A DNA stretch of 64,000 nt. Origin: a virus. The translations under genes and the position numbers were made by a program. The stretch is taken from the IMG/VR virus record IMGVR_UViG_3300010396_000010, positions 1 through 64,000 of that record; one strand, given 5' to 3'. How positions within the stretch are numbered: position 1 is the first letter of the stretch; every line of letters begins with the position of its first letter. Below are positions 49,634-56,358 of the stretch, one piece after another. Below the pieces are notes generated by a model that saw only the letters and a program-made list of their open reading frames with translations, was not told where the DNA came from and searched no databases.

Positions 49634-49679
49634 GCTCTCACTGAGAGCTAGTATCGCAAGAAAAAAAAAGAGACAAACC
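49634..49679 (+). promoter_or_regulatory. Hairpin-ATCGCAAG-GAGAC module 2
   Basis: Hairpin GCTCTC-ACT-GAGAGC (49634-49648), ATCGCAAG at 49653-49660 (one base differs), GAGAC at 49670-49674, ATG at 49680. Confidence 0.72.
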
Positions 49680-49943
49680 ATGAACGTCTATCAGCAGACC
49701 TTGTACGACCGTGCAGCAGATGGCACTTTCCAACCCAGCGTAACGGAATCCGGTGTCGCCTGTCAGTCGTGCGTACAAGACTGGATCAATGGCAGCAGTC
49801 AACAGCGTCGGCAAGATGATGGATCGCTCGTCTTGGTTGAGTGGCATCATTACAATCTGATCTCCATCATCATCATCAACCAGCCAAACCAATACCTTGA
49901 CGCATGCGAGACGTTGCACACTGCATCATGCGTGTGCTGCTAA
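49680..49943 (+). CDS. Small cysteine-containing protein, 87 aa
   Basis: GVACQSCVQDWINGSSQQRRQDDGSLVLVEWHHYNLISIIIINQPNQYLDACETLHTASCVCC. Six cysteines, the last ones at the very end. A hydrophobic IIIIN patch lies in the middle. Family unknown. Its stop codon lies in the loop of the next hairpin. Confidence 0.6.
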   Translation: MNVYQQTLYDRAADGTFQPSVTESGVACQSCVQDWINGSSQQRRQDDGSLVLVEWHHYNLISIIIINQPNQYLDACETLHTASCVCC

Positions 49944-49982
49944 GACAGCACACATCACAAGAAAGAAAAGAGACAAACCACC
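49932..49982 (+). promoter_or_regulatory. Hairpin-ATCACAAG-GAGAC module 3
   Basis: Hairpin GTGTGCTG-CTAAGA-CAGCACAC (49932-49953) with the upstream stop codon in its loop, ATCACAAG at 49954-49961, GAGAC at 49970-49974, ATG at 49983. Confidence 0.78.
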
Positions 49983-50192
49983 ATGAAAACCATCATGCTG
50001 CTGATCGTATCCATCATCCTGTTGTGCGCCATTGGCACCGCACACATGCACACAGCAACCTACCCCAGCAACGTGTGTGCCAGCAATCAGCACATTGCCT
50101 CGTATGCACAGCCAACCACCGTGCGGGTACTGGTGCCAGGCAGCACCGATCCCCAAGTGGTCGATATCCAGCAGTGCGTAGCCAACCACTAG
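49983..50192 (+). CDS. Small exported protein, 69 aa
   Basis: MKTIMLLIVSIILLCAIGTAHMH is a clear signal peptide or membrane anchor, with a Cys at position 15 that could suit a lipoprotein only poorly. The ~45-residue mature part has two cysteines (NVCASNQ and QQCVANH) that may form a disulfide. A role at the envelope, such as superinfection exclusion, is possible but unproven. Confidence 0.65.
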   Translation: MKTIMLLIVSIILLCAIGTAHMHTATYPSNVCASNQHIASYAQPTTVRVLVPGSTDPQVVDIQQCVANH

Positions 50193-50242
50193 CCATAGCG
50201 CATGCCGGTACAGCCGTAGCCTTCGATGGCAGCATGCGTACC

Positions 50243-50289
50243 GATCCTCAGAGCGAGGATCTATCACAAGAGAAACGAGACAAGAAACA
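50243..50289 (+). promoter_or_regulatory. Hairpin-ATCACAAG-GAGAC module 4
   Basis: Hairpin GATCCTC-AGAGC-GAGGATC (50243-50261), ATCACAAG at 50263-50270, GAGAC at 50277-50281, ATG at 50290. Confidence 0.78.
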
Positions 50290-50580
50290 ATGATGCAAGC
50301 AAACAAGGCGTACCACTTCATCACGAGCGCGGGCGAAATGGGCATATACAGTACCCGCAATCGTAACACGGCCATCATCCATGCCATCGTGCGCGATACT
50401 ACCGCATATGACGATCTGGCTCGGTATGCATCGAGCGATTATCCAGTTTTCGCTCGCTGCGTGCGGGGGTACATCAACGATTTCCACGAGTCGCTATCCC
50501 CGATCTTGTATCAGCTTGCAACGATCCCCAATCTCTGCTGGCTGTATGACATGCTCCGGCAGATGGCCGATATCGGATAG
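50290..50580 (+). CDS. Hypothetical protein, 96 aa
   Basis: AYHFITSAGEMGIYSTRNRNTAIIHAIVRDTTAYDDLARYASSDYPVFARCVRGYINDFHESLSPILYQLATIPNLCWLYDMLRQMADIG: a compact, mostly helical protein. Last gene of the cassette, ending nine bases before the giant palindrome. Not recognised. Confidence 0.6.
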   Translation: MMQANKAYHFITSAGEMGIYSTRNRNTAIIHAIVRDTTAYDDLARYASSDYPVFARCVRGYINDFHESLSPILYQLATIPNLCWLYDMLRQMADIG

Positions 50581-50588
50581 GGTGAGGA

Positions 50589-50648
50589 TGGGGGATATAC
50601 TTCTCTAGAGAGGATATATATATCCTCTCTAGAGAAGTATATCCCCCA
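50589..50648. repeat. Perfect 58-bp palindrome (60 with flanking pair)
   Basis: GGGGGATATACTTCTCTAGA and so on: bases 50590-50618 are the exact reverse complement of 50619-50647, with no central spacer; T50589 and A50648 extend it by one pair. It lies between convergent genes. In RNA it would be a very stable hairpin, but no T-tract follows on either side. It could stop RNA polymerase, block RNase decay, or form a cruciform. Confidence 0.9.
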
Positions 50649-50741
50649 GATCTGCCGCATTGCAAGGCAATGCGAAAGTTTCACCACGAACTGCATAACA
50701 TTGCATGAGAGTACCGCAAAAACACCGCACAATGCGGAACA

Positions 50742-51251
50742 TTATGCCTCATCATCGGATGGCGTGATCTGGCGTGGTGCTTCACTGCGAGACTGGATGA
50801 TCTGCGCGTCGATCATGGCGATCTGATCGTCACTGATGATCCCGGCGCGTTGTGCTTCGGCGAGGATGTGGACGTGCAGGTGTTGCTGTGGCTGTGGTGG
50901 TGTCTGGTCCTGGGGACGTTGCTTGGCATAGGACTCAGGATGGCGGCGCTCTAAGAGCCACGCTGCGGCTTTCCAATCGGTGTCGGCTGCGGCTGTGACT
51001 TTGACCAGTAGGGCATGAGCGCCAAGGGCTTGCGCACGTTGGAGAGACGCAACTAATGCAACATATGGTTGCTCTCCTGACTCACCTTTCCGTAGCCATT
51101 GCCGTAGCGTCTCATGCGAGATACCGCAAGCCTCAGCAGCAAGGTGGTACGTCATGCCGTCAGCAATGAGCGCGACCAGTTGCACCATGAGGCTATCGGT
51201 GAGTTTGGTAGGTCGCCCTCCAGCGTAGCGCGTGATATCGCTCTCACTCAT
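50742..51251 (-). CDS. terS: Terminase small subunit
   Basis: A 169-residue protein: GGRPTKLTDSLMVQLVALIADGMTYHLAAEACGISHETLRQWLRKGESGEQPY is the DNA-binding helix-turn-helix of small terminases, followed by SLQRAQALGAHALLVKVTAAADTDWKAAAWLLERRHPESYAKQ, a very typical second block. The C-terminal part is linker and helix. The start at 51251 follows AAAGGATAG. It should recognise the packaging site, yet it is not beside the large subunit. Confidence 0.85.
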   Translation of the reverse strand: MSESDITRYAGGRPTKLTDSLMVQLVALIADGMTYHLAAEACGISHETLRQWLRKGESGEQPYVALVASLQRAQALGAHALLVKVTAAADTDWKAAAWLLERRHPESYAKQRPQDQTPPQPQQHLHVHILAEAQRAGIISDDQIAMIDAQIIQSRSEAPRQITPSDDEA

Positions 51252-51266
51252 GGTACTATCCTTTTG

Positions 51267-51335
51267 ACTAATACTTGACATGAGTAGCAGGATATGCGAG
51301 AATGAAGTATCACAAGTGAATCGAGACAAGAGACA
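51267..51335 (+). promoter_or_regulatory. ACTAATA-box promoter with ATCACAAG-GAGAC leader
   Basis: ACTAATAC (51267-51274), TTGACA (51275-51280), 17-base spacer, GAGAAT (51298-51303). The expected transcript start (~51310) falls on ATCACAAG (51309-51316); GAGAC is at 51323-51327 and ATG at 51336. It links the promoter class to the leader modules. Confidence 0.78.
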
Positions 51336-51977
51336 ATGCAAGTTACTGTTACCGTGCAAGTGCCTGACAAGCACCGCACACGTGTTCGTCTGTTGCGCAT
51401 GCAGGTGCGACCCGGCGCAGTGGCGCTAGGGAAGGCGCACAGCCGGGCATTGCCAGCAACGCAAGAGATGCCGGTTATCGCGTCACCACTGGACGATCCT
51501 AATTTCATGGGCGGAGTGATGGCGTTACTGTATACGCCAGATCCCACACCCGGTCCCAAGCCACGTAAGGCATCGTGTGATATTGATGCGAAGCTCCTGG
51601 TTGAACTGTGCGATTTCCGTGAGACAGCGCAACGCAACGCCGATCAAGAGCAACAATTTGCCCAGGATCGCGCCGATGAACGCAGCACAGAAAACAAACT
51701 TCGGCAACGTCACGGCAAGGAATTGATTCCCGCTGATCCGGAAATGGAGCAAGAATCGGCTGGTAAGATTGCCGGATACTTGCTCGTTGCGGATGCGATG
51801 CAAGAAGTTATCACGGCATGTAAACGCGGTTTCGATGATTATCTCGCATGCTTACCAGCGCAAGTGGAATATCTAGAAAGCAACATGACCAATCAGAACG
51901 ACCCTTTTAGCAGCATGCGCGACAAAATTATTGCCGCCGAAGTCTCTGAAATCACGCGCCGATGGATGGGGGAATAA
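51336..51977 (+). CDS. Hypothetical protein, 213 aa
   Basis: A beta-like N-terminal part (VTVTVQVPDKHRTRVRLLRMQVRPGAVALG), then charged helices (ETAQRNADQEQQFAQDRADERSTENKLRQRHGKEL) and a C-terminal helical segment. Co-transcribed with the ParB-like gene, whose start lies five bases beyond its stop. Family unknown. Confidence 0.65.
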   Translation: MQVTVTVQVPDKHRTRVRLLRMQVRPGAVALGKAHSRALPATQEMPVIASPLDDPNFMGGVMALLYTPDPTPGPKPRKASCDIDAKLLVELCDFRETAQRNADQEQQFAQDRADERSTENKLRQRHGKELIPADPEMEQESAGKIAGYLLVADAMQEVITACKRGFDDYLACLPAQVEYLESNMTNQNDPFSSMRDKIIAAEVSEITRRWMGE

Positions 51978-51981
51978 GACG

Positions 51982-52968
51982 ATGGCAACGCCAGTTACCT
52001 ACGATCTCCGTGTTGTCGATATCGCCCTTGTGGATGACAACCCGTTTCAGCCGCGCAAGAGTTACGACGAAAAGTATATCTCTGAATTAGGTGCTTCATT
52101 CCGAGAAGAAGCAGCAGCACAAGGGCAAGACGATCCCGGCTATGGCGTGAAACAACCGCCTCCGGCCCGCGAAGTCGATGGTCGTTACCAGTTGGCAGCG
52201 GGCCACTGCCGGAAGCGCGGTGTGCTGAAAGCAGATGGTAAAGTGTTCCGGCTGATTGTTGAGGATCTCTCCGATGCCGATATGCGCCGTATCGCTATGA
52301 TTGAAAACATGCAGCGTCAGGACATGAGCCATTCCGATACCGCAACCGGCATTATGGATTATCTCAGAAGTCAAGGCTGGAAAAAGGGTGGTATTGAACC
52401 AACAAATGAACGCGCCATCAAAAAGACGGCTAAGGATCTTGGCAAGCCATGCAGTGAGATTCGCGATTATATCGCGTTCTCTGCCTTGCCAGGCATGGTG
52501 CAAGGCATGGTCGATGCCGGACATCTCTCATTCCGACTGGTGGGCGATCTGGCAAAACTGCCGTTCGCTCAGAGAATGAAAACCTTGCGCATGATCACCA
52601 CTGGCGGTAAAACAGTGGCAGAAGCAGAAGTTTTGATTAAAGCGGCGATCAAGGAAATGGACCGGCAAGAGCAGATGCAACGCTTGGGCATGGCGGGCGA
52701 TCAAGGCGCACTATTCGATGTGCCTGAGACGACGCCAGAGACGCGCCAGGCACAGGCAAAGTATGCCGCCGATATGCAGATGGTCGCAACCATCCTTGCC
52801 AAGTATGGCGATGCTGAGGGGGATGCGCTCACAGCCGCCATGCCGCTCTTAAACTTAGACATCGAACGGGAACGCATCAGGATTATCATTGCCACCGCGA
52901 AGCGGATGGACAGCACGCTCATGGCCGCGCAGTCACAACGCGATATCGCAACCATCATGGGAAAGTGA
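51982..52968 (+). CDS. ParB-like nuclease-domain protein
   Basis: A 328-residue protein. ALVDDNPFQPRKSYDEKYISELGASF (15-40), RYQLAAGHCRKRGVLKADG (68-86) and LSDADMRRIAMIENMQRQDMSHSDTATGI (96-124) form a ParB/Srx domain; a helix-turn-helix-like region follows (~140-200, RAIKKTAKDLGKPCSEIRDYIAFSALP). The GHRR-type nucleotide motif reads GHCRK. No ParA gene is nearby, so plasmid-style partition is less likely than a role in gene control or DNA spreading. Confidence 0.85.
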   Translation: MATPVTYDLRVVDIALVDDNPFQPRKSYDEKYISELGASFREEAAAQGQDDPGYGVKQPPPAREVDGRYQLAAGHCRKRGVLKADGKVFRLIVEDLSDADMRRIAMIENMQRQDMSHSDTATGIMDYLRSQGWKKGGIEPTNERAIKKTAKDLGKPCSEIRDYIAFSALPGMVQGMVDAGHLSFRLVGDLAKLPFAQRMKTLRMITTGGKTVAEAEVLIKAAIKEMDRQEQMQRLGMAGDQGALFDVPETTPETRQAQAKYAADMQMVATILAKYGDAEGDALTAAMPLLNLDIERERIRIIIATAKRMDSTLMAAQSQRDIATIMGK

Positions 52969-52969
52969 T

Positions 52970-53006
52970 ACTAATAGTTGACAGTGATGGCAGGATGTGA
53001 CACGCT
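52970..53006 (+). promoter_or_regulatory. Promoter with ACTAATA upstream box
   Basis: ACTAATAG (52970-52977), TTGACA (52978-52983), 17-base spacer and a poor -10 CACGCT (53001-53006); TAGCAT five bases further is an alternative. It overlaps the end of the ParB gap and drives the next small genes. Confidence 0.6.
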
Positions 53007-53043
53007 AGCATTGTCAAGAGCGAACGAGAAAGGAAATGACATC

Positions 53044-53355
53044 GTGTTATCTTTACATCAAATCATTAGGCTGCGCTGGATGCGCTCACTCGGCTATCAG
53101 ATCCCGCCATTCGATTCGATGACACCGTTTGCTGCTGATCTGTGGATCGACAAGGGCGAACGGGAAACGGGTGGACTGGAAAAGGCGTATCGCCAACAGA
53201 TCATTAATCGGGTATTCAACACCAGCGTATATGCTCTGCATATCGCGCGGAATGCTGAGAGTATCGACATTTCACAGGAGTTGATTGAAAGGATTCGGTA
53301 TATTGCAGAAACGCGCGAGATGCGATATTACACGCTAATTCGTGCGTGGTCATGA
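53044..53355 (+). CDS. Hypothetical protein, 103 aa
   Basis: GTG start with AAAGGA upstream and directly after the promoter; the longer ATG reading would overlap the -10 box. Sequence LRWMRSLGYQIPPFDSMTPFAADLWIDKGERETGGLEKAYRQQIINRVFN with no recognised family. Confidence 0.6.
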   Translation: MLSLHQIIRLRWMRSLGYQIPPFDSMTPFAADLWIDKGERETGGLEKAYRQQIINRVFNTSVYALHIARNAESIDISQELIERIRYIAETREMRYYTLIRAWS

Positions 53356-53404
53356 AAGTCAGGAAGTCGCCAGGATTGTAGGAAAGTAGAAAGGAAACGA
53401 GACG

Positions 53405-53614
53405 ATGAGCCTTGCATGGCAAAAGGCAAAAGCCATCATTGGGTATTACACCACGAAGTTGACCATGCGCCACACTGATCCCGACTTCCAAGAAACCGTA
53501 GTCAAAGACATTGCGGCTATTGAGAAGTTGGCAGAACTGGATCCAGGGGAATTACAAAACTTGCTCCGCACCTACGCGGAGCAACTACGCCAGAACTATT
53601 TGAAAGTCAGGTGA
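53405..53614 (+). CDS. Hypothetical protein, 69 aa
   Basis: A helical small protein (AWQKAKAIIGYYTTKLTMRHTD, DIAAIEKLAELDPGELQNLLRTYAEQLRQNY). Its leader has AAAGGA and then ACGAGAC right before the ATG, a possible hybrid of the ordinary site and the GAGAC box. Function unknown. Confidence 0.6.
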   Translation: MSLAWQKAKAIIGYYTTKLTMRHTDPDFQETVVKDIAAIEKLAELDPGELQNLLRTYAEQLRQNYLKVR

Positions 53615-53619
53615 ACACC

Positions 53620-53721
53620 ATGCGCGTGAAATTCTTTCGCAATCCGGTTGTGCGCCTGACGATGAAAGCGATCATCCTCAGCGCCATTGCCAAGAAGAAG
53701 AAAACCACGAAGCGCAAGTAA
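53620..53721 (+). CDS. Possible 33-aa basic peptide
   Basis: MRVKFFRNPVVRLTMKAIIL then SAIAKKKKTTKRK, five bases after the preceding stop. A hydrophobic centre and a strongly basic end are protein-like, but the size gives little support. Confidence 0.35.
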   Translation: MRVKFFRNPVVRLTMKAIILSAIAKKKKTTKRK

Positions 53722-53865
53722 CAACGTCAGGCAGGGACGCCACTCACAGCCCATTGTGTCAAATATTGACACAATCCGTCTGGTACACTATCAGCAGCAA
53801 GAAATATCCCGACTGAGGGATTGGTCACAGCGGCCAATATATTCAACAACAAGGAGAATAGAACT

Positions 53866-54114
53866 ATGACACTCCAAGAAGCGTATCAAATCATCAACGA
53901 CGTTGACGAGGGAACCCGAACAGATCGCTACTATCGGCAACTCGCCCAAACATCGCCCATTCCGTTTCACTCTGCTGAGGAGTTGGAAGAGGCATGGCGG
54001 ATCGTCAACGAAGACACGGAAAAACGGATACAGGCAGAACAGGACGCCATGCGGGAGCGGGGATTTGTTGAGGTTGATGGTCAATGGATGAAAATAGAGG
54101 GCGAAGGGAAGTAA
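53866..54114 (+). CDS. Hypothetical protein, 82 aa
   Basis: AAGGAGAAT precedes the ATG. An acidic helical protein (TLQEAYQIINDVDEGTRTDRYYRQLAQTSPIPFHSAEELEEAWRIVNED). Not recognised. About 140 bases before it hold nothing clear. Confidence 0.6.
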   Translation: MTLQEAYQIINDVDEGTRTDRYYRQLAQTSPIPFHSAEELEEAWRIVNEDTEKRIQAEQDAMRERGFVEVDGQWMKIEGEGK

Positions 54115-54131
54115 CAGAAAGGAACACAACC

Positions 54132-54365
54132 ATGATCGACCAGGAAAAGCTCTTTCAGGAGATCGTGCGAGAGATCGAGGGACTCATTGCAGAGCAAACA
54201 AGATTGCTTGGATCTCCATTACCAACCGCCGTCATCATCCATGACAAGGTTCAGCAAAACTGGTATTCGATTAATAATCGACCTGAATTTGTAGCGCGAC
54301 TACGCGAGCATTTCGGGGTAACTGGCGCGGATATCAGCGGATATATCAATCTACCGCGCCTGTGA
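54132..54365 (+). CDS. Hypothetical protein, 77 aa
   Basis: AGAAAGGAA precedes the ATG at 54132. Acidic helical first half (EIVREIEGLIAEQTRLLG) and a small folded end. Last gene before a terminator; the ~140 bases between its stop and that terminator (54366-54506) show no gene. Confidence 0.6.
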   Translation: MIDQEKLFQEIVREIEGLIAEQTRLLGSPLPTAVIIHDKVQQNWYSINNRPEFVARLREHFGVTGADISGYINLPRL

Positions 54366-54506
54366 AAGAACATGTGCGCTGCTCCCGAACAGATCAGCGC
54401 ACATCAGCAGAAACGACACAGCAGACAACGACGACAGCCACAGACAGAGAACCTTGCCACCAGCAGTATACCCAAGCCTAGTACAGAAAAGCAAGACTCC
54501 CCCAAG

Positions 54507-54551
54507 AAACCACCGCGAACTGCTGAGAATTGCAGCGATTCGCGGTGGTTT
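54507..54551. terminator. Bidirectional terminator between convergent genes
   Basis: AAACCACCGCGAA (54507-54519) pairs with TTCGCGGTGGTTT (54539-54551), with a smaller CTGC/GCAG hairpin in the loop. TTTTCC follows on the plus strand and the minus side carries A-rich/T-rich ends too. Confidence 0.82.
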
Positions 54552-54554
54552 TCC

Positions 54555-54821
54555 TTATGCAAACGCATACTGAGGCCACGCGGGAAGATACCGCTGCTGC
54601 TGCTCGAAGTAATAGCGGTCGGCGCGATGCAGCAACGCCACCTGCGCGTCAATCAGCGCGGCGAGTTGGTCTCCTGATAATCCCTGCCAGCGGTTCACCA
54701 CCAGCACCACATGACGGCCCAGCTTCACATCGACCAACGGCGCTTTCCTCGATGCCACAAACCGGACCCTGACCCCGCGCATCCGCGCATCATCCACTGC
54801 TGTTGCAAGCCCTGTAGCCAT
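54555..54821 (-). CDS. Hypothetical protein, 88 aa, possible regulator
   Basis: ATG at 54821 has GGGGGAG eight bases before. MATGLATAVDDARMRGVRVRFVASRKAPLVDVKLGRHVVLVVNRW looks like a small alpha/beta domain; the end is aromatic-rich. It is divergent from the XRE gene at 55041, so it could be the counter-player of a second genetic switch. Not recognised. Confidence 0.55.
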   Translation of the reverse strand: MATGLATAVDDARMRGVRVRFVASRKAPLVDVKLGRHVVLVVNRWQGLSGDQLAALIDAQVALLHRADRYYFEQQQRYLPAWPQYAFA

Positions 54822-54900
54822 ATGGACTACTCCCCCTTCATCGGAATCCCGAATCAATTTTGCTACTAATGCCAATCAAACTCGCAATCGTTCTGCTCCT

Positions 54901-54991
54901 ATTATGCCAGCAACATTATCATTTGTCAAGTATATGATACCAAAGACGCTACTAACTCACTGTAAAGGCAGGTCTTGAATTGTGGTATACT
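54901..54991. promoter_or_regulatory. Divergent promoters of the second switch
   Basis: Minus strand: TTGACA (plus bases 54924-54929), 17-base spacer, CATAAT (54901-54906), near consensus. Plus strand: extended -10 TGGTATACT (54983-54991) without a clear -35, so it may need an activator. Confidence 0.7.
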
Positions 54992-55040
54992 ATGAGCGGA
55001 ACACACAAACGACACGGCAGCAGCAACGAAAGAGGACCAT

Positions 55041-55289
55041 ATGACGCTCAAAGAACTGCGCGAGATCCGAGGGTACGCCCAGCGCGAAGTAGCAGATCGT
55101 CTGGGGATTAAGACGCCGAACACGATTAGTAATTGGGAGCGTGGGGCCACTCAGCCCGTCCTACCGATGCGTCGCCTATTAGCGGAGTTGTACGGCGTGA
55201 GCATCGTGGAAATTAACCAGGCGATTGATGAGACAGCGGCATCGCGCACCGGCACGACTACGCAGATAGACGCCATACAGGATCAATGA
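55041..55289 (+). CDS. XRE/Cro-type helix-turn-helix regulator
   Basis: An 82-residue protein: TLKELREIRGYAQREVADRLGIKTPNTISNWERGATQPVLPMRRLLAELYGVSIVEINQAI is a complete HTH_3 domain with a short tail. No dimerisation domain beyond it, so it is Cro-like. AAAGAGGA precedes the ATG. Confidence 0.9.
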   Translation: MTLKELREIRGYAQREVADRLGIKTPNTISNWERGATQPVLPMRRLLAELYGVSIVEINQAIDETAASRTGTTTQIDAIQDQ

Positions 55290-55291
55290 AC

Positions 55292-55326
55292 GCAGGGGCG
55301 ATCTCCCCGAACGAGATCGCCCCTGC
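55292..55326. terminator. Hairpin terminator between convergent genes
   Basis: GCAGGGGCGATCTC pairs with GAGATCGCCCCTGC (14 bp, 7-base loop), three bases after the XRE stop. No long T-tract follows. Confidence 0.65.
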
Positions 55327-55338
55327 TGGTATTCACTC

Positions 55339-55731
55339 TTATTCGCGGGGCATCGTGACCTCATGCTGATGCCCGTTGGCGCACTCCCACACCTCAATGC
55401 CGGGATACGTCTCAATGGTATGGATAATGCGCTCCATCGCACCGCAGCGGGCGCAGGTGGACACGTCAATGATCGTTCCACGCTGGAGGTTGGGCGCGAG
55501 TGTCTCCACACTGGCACGCTCAATGAGCGCAGCTTGCACCTGCGCGATGTGGTGCTGGCACGCGAAATTGCCCAACAGTGACCCGCCCACTTGAATCAAC
55601 ACCGTAGCCAGTTGAAAGCATCGCACCGATCCAGCGAGTTCACAGCGAAAATCGTGCGTTCCTGTGATCGGCGTGCGAACAATTTGATAGATGCGTCCGT
55701 TGTGTTCCACCGACTGTTCTTGCTCTTGCAT
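55339..55731 (-). CDS. Zinc-ribbon-ended hypothetical protein
   Basis: A 130-residue protein with CARCGAMERIIHTIETYPGIEVWECANGHQ near the end, a probable zinc ribbon, and a possible second Cys pair earlier. The start at 55731 has AGGAG eight bases before; GTG 55740 would be too close. Last gene of a minus-strand operon that begins at 60009. Unknown role. Confidence 0.65.
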   Translation of the reverse strand: MQEQEQSVEHNGRIYQIVRTPITGTHDFRCELAGSVRCFQLATVLIQVGGSLLGNFACQHHIAQVQAALIERASVETLAPNLQRGTIIDVSTCARCGAMERIIHTIETYPGIEVWECANGHQHEVTMPRE

Positions 55732-55743
55732 CTGCTTCACTCC

Positions 55744-56043
55744 TTATGCCCTTGCCAGAATGGCCTGTGTTTGTTGTTGCACCTGATCGAGGAAGGACTT
55801 GTAGCGCACCATGAATGAGACGATACACTGAAACGTTTCTGCTGATTCCGACAGCGCCAACAGTCCCTCTGCCTCATTCCTGAAATGGCACACTTCCCGC
55901 AGCACGCTTTCGGCGTATGCGCGAAACGCGCTGAACTGTGGACCTGCTGACCCATTGACTATCGCCCGCTGCTGCATCTCCATCTGGTCCATGCTCTGAA
56001 CCATTATTCGCAGTTGCGCCTGTACCATTGCATAGGGTGGCAT
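55744..56043 (-). CDS. Hypothetical helical protein, 99 aa
   Basis: Starts at MPPYAMVQAQLRIMVQSMDQMEMQQ with AGGAGAA before it. Alpha-helical throughout (FRAYAESVLREVCHFRNEAEGLLALSESAETFQCIVSFMVRYKSFLDQVQQQ), like a small helical bundle. Unknown. Confidence 0.65.
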   Translation of the reverse strand: MPPYAMVQAQLRIMVQSMDQMEMQQRAIVNGSAGPQFSAFRAYAESVLREVCHFRNEAEGLLALSESAETFQCIVSFMVRYKSFLDQVQQQTQAILARA

Positions 56044-56054
56044 CGTTTGTTCTC

Positions 56055-56285
56055 CTATCCTTGTGGTTCCACTAAGCGTCGTTCGCCGTTCTCCGACACC
56101 AATTCCACATGCGTCTTGTCGCCAAACTTCGCCCACCAGTTGACGGCCAGCGCCATCGCGTAATGCTCGTCACCGTCATAGGTTGACCAGTCCAAGAGGT
56201 TCCCCTTCTCATCCAGCACGCGCAACGTTTTCGTGTTGGTAGGGGGATCAGGAATGGGATCGTTAGCTACCGTTACACTTGCCAT
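56055..56285 (-). CDS. Hypothetical protein, 76 aa
   Basis: AAGGAGAAA precedes the ATG. KTLRVLDEKGNLLDWSTYDGDEHYAMALAVNWWAKFGDKTHVELVSENGERRLVEP: short alpha/beta protein. Unknown. The 73 bases after it up to the next stop hold nothing seen. Confidence 0.6.
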   Translation of the reverse strand: MASVTVANDPIPDPPTNTKTLRVLDEKGNLLDWSTYDGDEHYAMALAVNWWAKFGDKTHVELVSENGERRLVEPQG

Positions 56286-56358
56286 GTCGTTTCTCCTTAG
56301 AAATACCGTGTGCTTGCTCTAGGTTGCGATTTGTCAACCTCTAGAAGTGCGGTTTGCT

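Noticed and set aside
53687-53869. Plus-strand 60-residue basic reading
   Set aside because: Overlaps the end of the small basic peptide and the ribosome site of the next gene; no start signal.
54372-54677. Plus-strand 101-residue reading
   Set aside because: It runs through the bidirectional terminator and over the convergent gene at 54555; composition is unlike a protein.
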